Position numbers and translations under genes: made by a program
Shown: positions 60,850-64,000 of the stretch, piece by piece
Position numbering within the stretch: position 1 is the stretch's first letter
Layout: each line of letters starts with the position of its first letter
NCBI GenBank assembly: GCA_005406025.1
Contig: BGZK01001394.1
Coordinates: 96,093-160,092 of the forward strand
Direction: 5' to 3'
DNA length: 64,000 nucleotides
From: Eumeta japonica
Lineage: Eukaryota > Arthropoda > Insecta > Lepidoptera > Psychidae
Notes under the pieces: model-generated
Databases searched by the model: none
Seen by the model: the letters and a program-made list of their open reading frames with translations, nothing else
What the model was told of the DNA's origin: nothing

Positions 60850-60970
60850 ACGTGTAGTGAATTTGTCTTAAGTGTCCGCGCGCAGCAGTGGACGACGCCC
60901 TCAATCTTACCTGCGTGTCGTCCTAGCAGCACTCGCCCGCACGGTTGGCAATCCACGTTTGTGTTACTTA
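60850..60970. promoter_or_regulatory. Small GC-rich island S with a perfect minus-strand donor
   Basis: On the minus strand, GACACGCAG|GTAAGATT is an ideal 5' splice site at about 60913/60912, preceded by GC-rich sequence (GTGCGGGCGAGTGCTGC). This could be a non-coding first exon of an unlisted minus-strand transcript. There is no other support. Confidence 0.25.
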
Positions 60971-61238
60971 TTCAATTTCTGTTATCTTTCCAATTATTTT
61001 TGTCCCTCTTTCGGACGTTATTCTCAACAATCTACTTCATGTTTATTCGAAATAAATATTTATTGCTTTAATTAAATTTATTAATCAGAGGAACAGTCAT
61101 GAAATGTTATTATTATCTAAAAGTTTGCGTATGTGATTTATCGCAAGCATATAAAATAATATTTTCGTTCTGCCTTTTCTTTTAAACATCTAGAGTGTCT
61201 AAGCTTTAATGGGCGAACCTAGTTATAAGGCTCTAGAT

Positions 61239-61279
61239 AATCTCTTGACAACCTATATAGTTATCAAGACTCTAGAGCC
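61239..61279. other. Short hairpin
   Basis: GGCTCTAGA (61239-61247) and TCTAGAGCC (61271-61279) pair perfectly, with inner TCTTGA/TCAAGA pairing. The hairpin is 41 nt. Confidence 0.55.
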
Positions 61280-61859
61280 AATAAAGAACAGGATCTTTAT
61301 TTCTGTCCGTTTATTAATTTTTTAATGAGACATGCTTAGTAAATAAGCGTTTAAAAAAATTAAAATAAGTATTAATGGATAATTGAACATGATTTTTTTC
61401 GGAAGCTTACTGAATACATTATTTAGAAAAGTATTCGTCAAGAGATGGTTTGGGATATGGGACGCAATAAGTTTAAAAGACACTGCCATGCCCTTTATCA
61501 TTAGATCATAACGTAATTTCGCTAAAAAAAAGTATGCAAGATTTACTGAACACATTTTAATAAAAATCTCTTTAATTTTAAGGGCCGCCAATCAAGAGCA
61601 AGATCATAAATTTAGTTTGCTATATGTTCAAAAAAATGTAGAAATGTTTAAAAGTGATCGATATATAGATCGTACATAAACTCCATACCAGAAATAAAAA
61701 TAAACTATGTTTAAATGTTAGTGGACTATGCAGTCACAAAATTTAGAGGGCTCTGTGTGCGCATGTTCAATGAGGTCCGTGTGGATATGCAATATTTAGT
61801 CTTATATGTATAAATTGAAGAGCATCATTAAACAATCATTAAGTTTCCGAATATTTAGT

Positions 61860-62105
61860 AGATCCAAGGGAACAACTGGCTCGACTTCTTACCGGGCTGT
61901 TTCGTTCGTAAAGGGTTTTGTATTTGTTTTGGCAGTGCATAAATGAAACCGGAAAAGAGCTGCCATTGAGTTTCTTGCTCGTTCTTCTTGAGCCAAAACT
62001 GCTTTTCAAACGAGTCGGAAAGGGTAAACTTGCAAAAACAATATGACGTATTTTAAGCGTAATTTTATAATCTACGAAATAAAGATATTTTTTTAATTTG
62101 AATTT
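61860..62105 (+). mobile_element. LINE 3' UTR (5'-truncated), related to 46.4-47.0 kb
   Basis: AAAGAGCTGCCATTGAGTTTC, TTGCTCGTTCTTCTTGAGCC, ATGACGTATTTTAAGCG and TACGAAATAAAGATATTTTT, in the same order as the 3' UTR at 46844-46990, ending in TTTAATTTGAATTT. No coding part is retained. Confidence 0.72.
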
Positions 62106-62439
62106 AAGTCTATTACTTATTTTTATGAAACATAATGTGTTAAGAAGGGTAATGATACTTATTACATTAAATAATTTAATACAATTACATATTTAGTAGC
62201 TCTAACATCTGTTGTTTTCAGTGTGTCGGTGCAAATGTTCCATCAGTGATTAAGAGTTAAATTTAAAATTAAATTCGGTAATTAATTGTAGGACATCTTA
62301 CATGACTCTGCTCACTTAGACTTTTTTTAGAAGTTACACTTTAATAAGCTTGAAAATCTCCAAAATCAAATTTGCGATACTTATACGCGATTTAGGTATT
62401 TATATGTAAATAAGGCAATGCATTTTGTGTGAAGAGATG

Positions 62440-62540
62440 ACAGATCGATATATGAAAAGATTGATGAATGTCAGTGAAGAAAGAGACTTATGTAGAGATA
62501 TACTGCCTACCCTTCTGGGTAACATGAGAGAACTTATTAA
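62440..62540 (+). mobile_element. RTE-type LINE 3' end (copy 3)
   Basis: ATATGAAAAGATTGATGAAT and GTCAGTGAAGAAAGAGAC read KRLMNVSEERD-like, the last conserved block of the RTE reverse transcriptase, followed by CCTACCCTTCTGGGTAACATG. Only about 100 bp remain. Confidence 0.6.
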
Positions 62541-62812
62541 AAAAAACTATCTAATAATACACACGTTACATATGTTATTACATTTGACTGGCTGAAAAAA
62601 ATAATAGTTAAAATAGCAATTTTTAAAATCAGGGCATATTTTAGATAACAAGATACATGCATATCGTACATTGAAATATCAAGACCATGAAATAGCTGTC
62701 AAAGGTAATATCAATATTTCAGAAAATATCATGCTATTATTTTGGTGATCATTAGAGCTGAAAAGAAATAGGAAACTTATTAATTATTTGTTCTATAACT
62801 GAGCTCTTTCGG

Positions 62813-62992
62813 CATCTCCTTCTAAACGGACATTTAACAAAAAGTAACTTTTGAAATAAAATTCGTGTTTCATGTCTTCCTTGTAAGGCTTGTTACACGG
62901 AAGGCTAAAACTCGTTAAGAAGAAAAGAAGACATGAAACGGAAATTTTATTTCAAAGTGACTTTTAGTTAAAAGCGATTTTAAAAGGAAATG
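62813..62992. mobile_element. Fold-back transposon (MITE-like), about 66-bp arms
   Basis: Left arm 62813-62879 (CATCTCCTTCTAAACGG... TTTCATGTCTTC) and right arm 62927-62992 are inverted copies at roughly 80% identity, best over TTTGAAATAAAATT and GTTTCATGTCTTC. The loop is 47 bp. No open frame. Confidence 0.7.
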
Positions 62993-63419
62993 GTGGACGA
63001 CGTCCATAATTTAGTGATTTTTAACTAAAATTCAAGTTGTTGCGATAGTTTTATAGAAAGAAACTAATCTGTCTTATGTAAGGTAATTTAATCCCGTCGG
63101 AATGAAACATGATATATAAAAGTGAAATATTATTAGTGGATAAGCACATCACCTGAGAAAGACGAGACCGAGTGGGCTAATTTATATTTTGAAACAGTCT
63201 GTGATGCCTAGATAACGTTGTTACGAAAAGAGAAATAGGAAAAGTTTCCTGGATAATTTAGAAAAGTGCCTTTTAAAGAGATGTTTTTATGAATTGATTC
63301 AGGACCAGAATCCACGATTCACACGATGGATGCATTTTTGTTTTTCCTTTTCGTTAGTTGTGGTGTTGCAAGATCGTATATAAAGAAGAAAAATTTATGG
63401 CAATCAAAAAAGATTGATT

Positions 63420-63545
63420 CATTTGAGATTGGAATGAGAATCAAAAGTGGTATACAAACCGAAATTACGAACGAAACCGGAACCAAAAATGAGAATGGGA
63501 ATTGGGATCAGAATCAAAAGCGTGATCGGTATTGAAATTAACATC
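63420..63545. repeat. Cryptic purine-rich hexamer-like repeat
   Basis: A run of GAGATTGGAATGAGAATC, GAAACCGGAACC, GAGAATGGGAATTGGGATC and AGAATCAAAAGC with 5-7 bp periodicity. The 69-codon frame across it is low-complexity. Confidence 0.5.
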
Positions 63546-63689
63546 GATCGTTACAAAAGATGAAGGATTCTAATGCATAAAAAGTGAATTTATGTATGAT
63601 TGTCCCATATGCGTGCCTCAAAAATTGATGTTTTCACGTGTCACTTTGGCAACGTGTTATACACATGACCGGGAAAGTTTTTGAAAAAA

Positions 63690-63915
63690 AAAAGCATTTG
63701 AACCAGGTTTCATCCACGTATTTTGCTCTTAAACACAACTACTGAACTGATTCTAAAAATTCTTTCACTAATGATAGTTACACTATTTCTGAGTAAATTG
63801 AGCTTATAACATTTACCCACGGCTTCATCCATGTATTTATGTTCTTAAGAAGATAATAATAATTCTTTAAGTCATAGGAAACTACACTATGCTCGAGTAA
63901 TAAAGCTCACATTTT
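63690..63915. repeat. Two diverged tandem units of a common dispersed repeat
   Basis: GTTTCATCCACGTATTTTGC...CTCTTAA...AATTCTTTCACTAATG...TTACACTATTTCTGAGTAA is followed by GCTTCATCCATGTATTTATG...TTCTTAA...AATTCTTTAAGTCATAGG...CTACACTATGCTCGAGTAA. The unit is about 115 bp. The ACTGAACTGATT wording resembles a widespread lepidopteran repeat. Confidence 0.5.
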
Positions 63916-64000
63916 GTTTAGAAAAACGTTTGTCGGGCCAGCTATCATTCATAATAATTTAGTAATACTATATTACAATTCTAATTGCACTTTTATATTA

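Noticed and set aside
1..64000. CRISPR array, prokaryotic operon, or integrated virus
   Set aside because: No regularly spaced repeats, no ribosome-binding-site-led genes, and no viral structural or replication genes were recognised.

Overview
This window looks like nuclear DNA of a moth or butterfly (Lepidoptera). The evidence is an AT-rich background, a spliced animal gene whose exons read as PDSS2, and a mobile-element load typical of Lepidoptera: 3' fragments of RTE-type and CR1/Jockey-group LINEs, decayed mariner/Tc1 transposases, tRNA-derived SINEs and short fold-back elements. No species can be named from the sequence alone.

The only protein-coding gene I can support is at the left edge. 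The first two coding exons of PDSS2 (subunit 2 of the polyprenyl diphosphate synthase that makes the ubiquinone side chain) lie on the minus strand at 2597-2830 and 1-383. They are joined in frame across a 2.2 kb intron, and the rest of the gene lies beyond base 1. The upstream side of PDSS2, from about 2.9 kb to 64 kb, shows no convincing coding exon. Most open frames there are short, lie in GC-rich islands that are poor in stop codons, or are transposon remnants.

The 61 kb behaves like a gene desert or a very large intron. Abrupt GC/CpG-rich islands of about 150-500 bp stand out from the AT-rich background at roughly 5.8, 7.4, 8.4, 14.4, 17.6, 22.9, 23.7, 26.3, 29.2, 31.4, 32.2, 34.8, 35.4, 36.0, 47.7, 49.3, 58.5, 59.2 and 60.9 kb. 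Several carry recognisable binding-site cores: CTCF-like, Grainyhead, TCF, Runx, Fox, Hox-like AT cores, a CRE/ATF cluster and a heat-shock-element match. I infer candidate enhancers, insulators or distal promoters, but conservation cannot be tested from one sequence.

Between the islands are identifiable elements: RTE LINE tails (9.5, 33.2, 62.4 kb); a badly decayed LINE with endonuclease-like, RT and C-terminal segments (56.0-57.6 kb); a LINE C-terminus with its 3' UTR (46.4-47.0 kb) and a second related 3' end (61.9-62.1 kb); a set of short dispersed repeats ending in the same kind of tail as the 56-kb LINE (3.2, 3.4, 15.0, 19.9, 28.0, 36.6 kb); three transposase pseudogenes (20.8, 43.9, 59.8 kb); tRNA-derived SINEs (13.4, 16.3 kb and weaker ones); and fold-back/MITE-like elements (11.9, 16.9, 23.3 with a relative at 51.9, 35.0, 62.8 kb). 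Two hairpins (14.05 and 53.35 kb) are the cleanest unexplained structures. I found no CRISPR array, operon, virus or self-contained new system.
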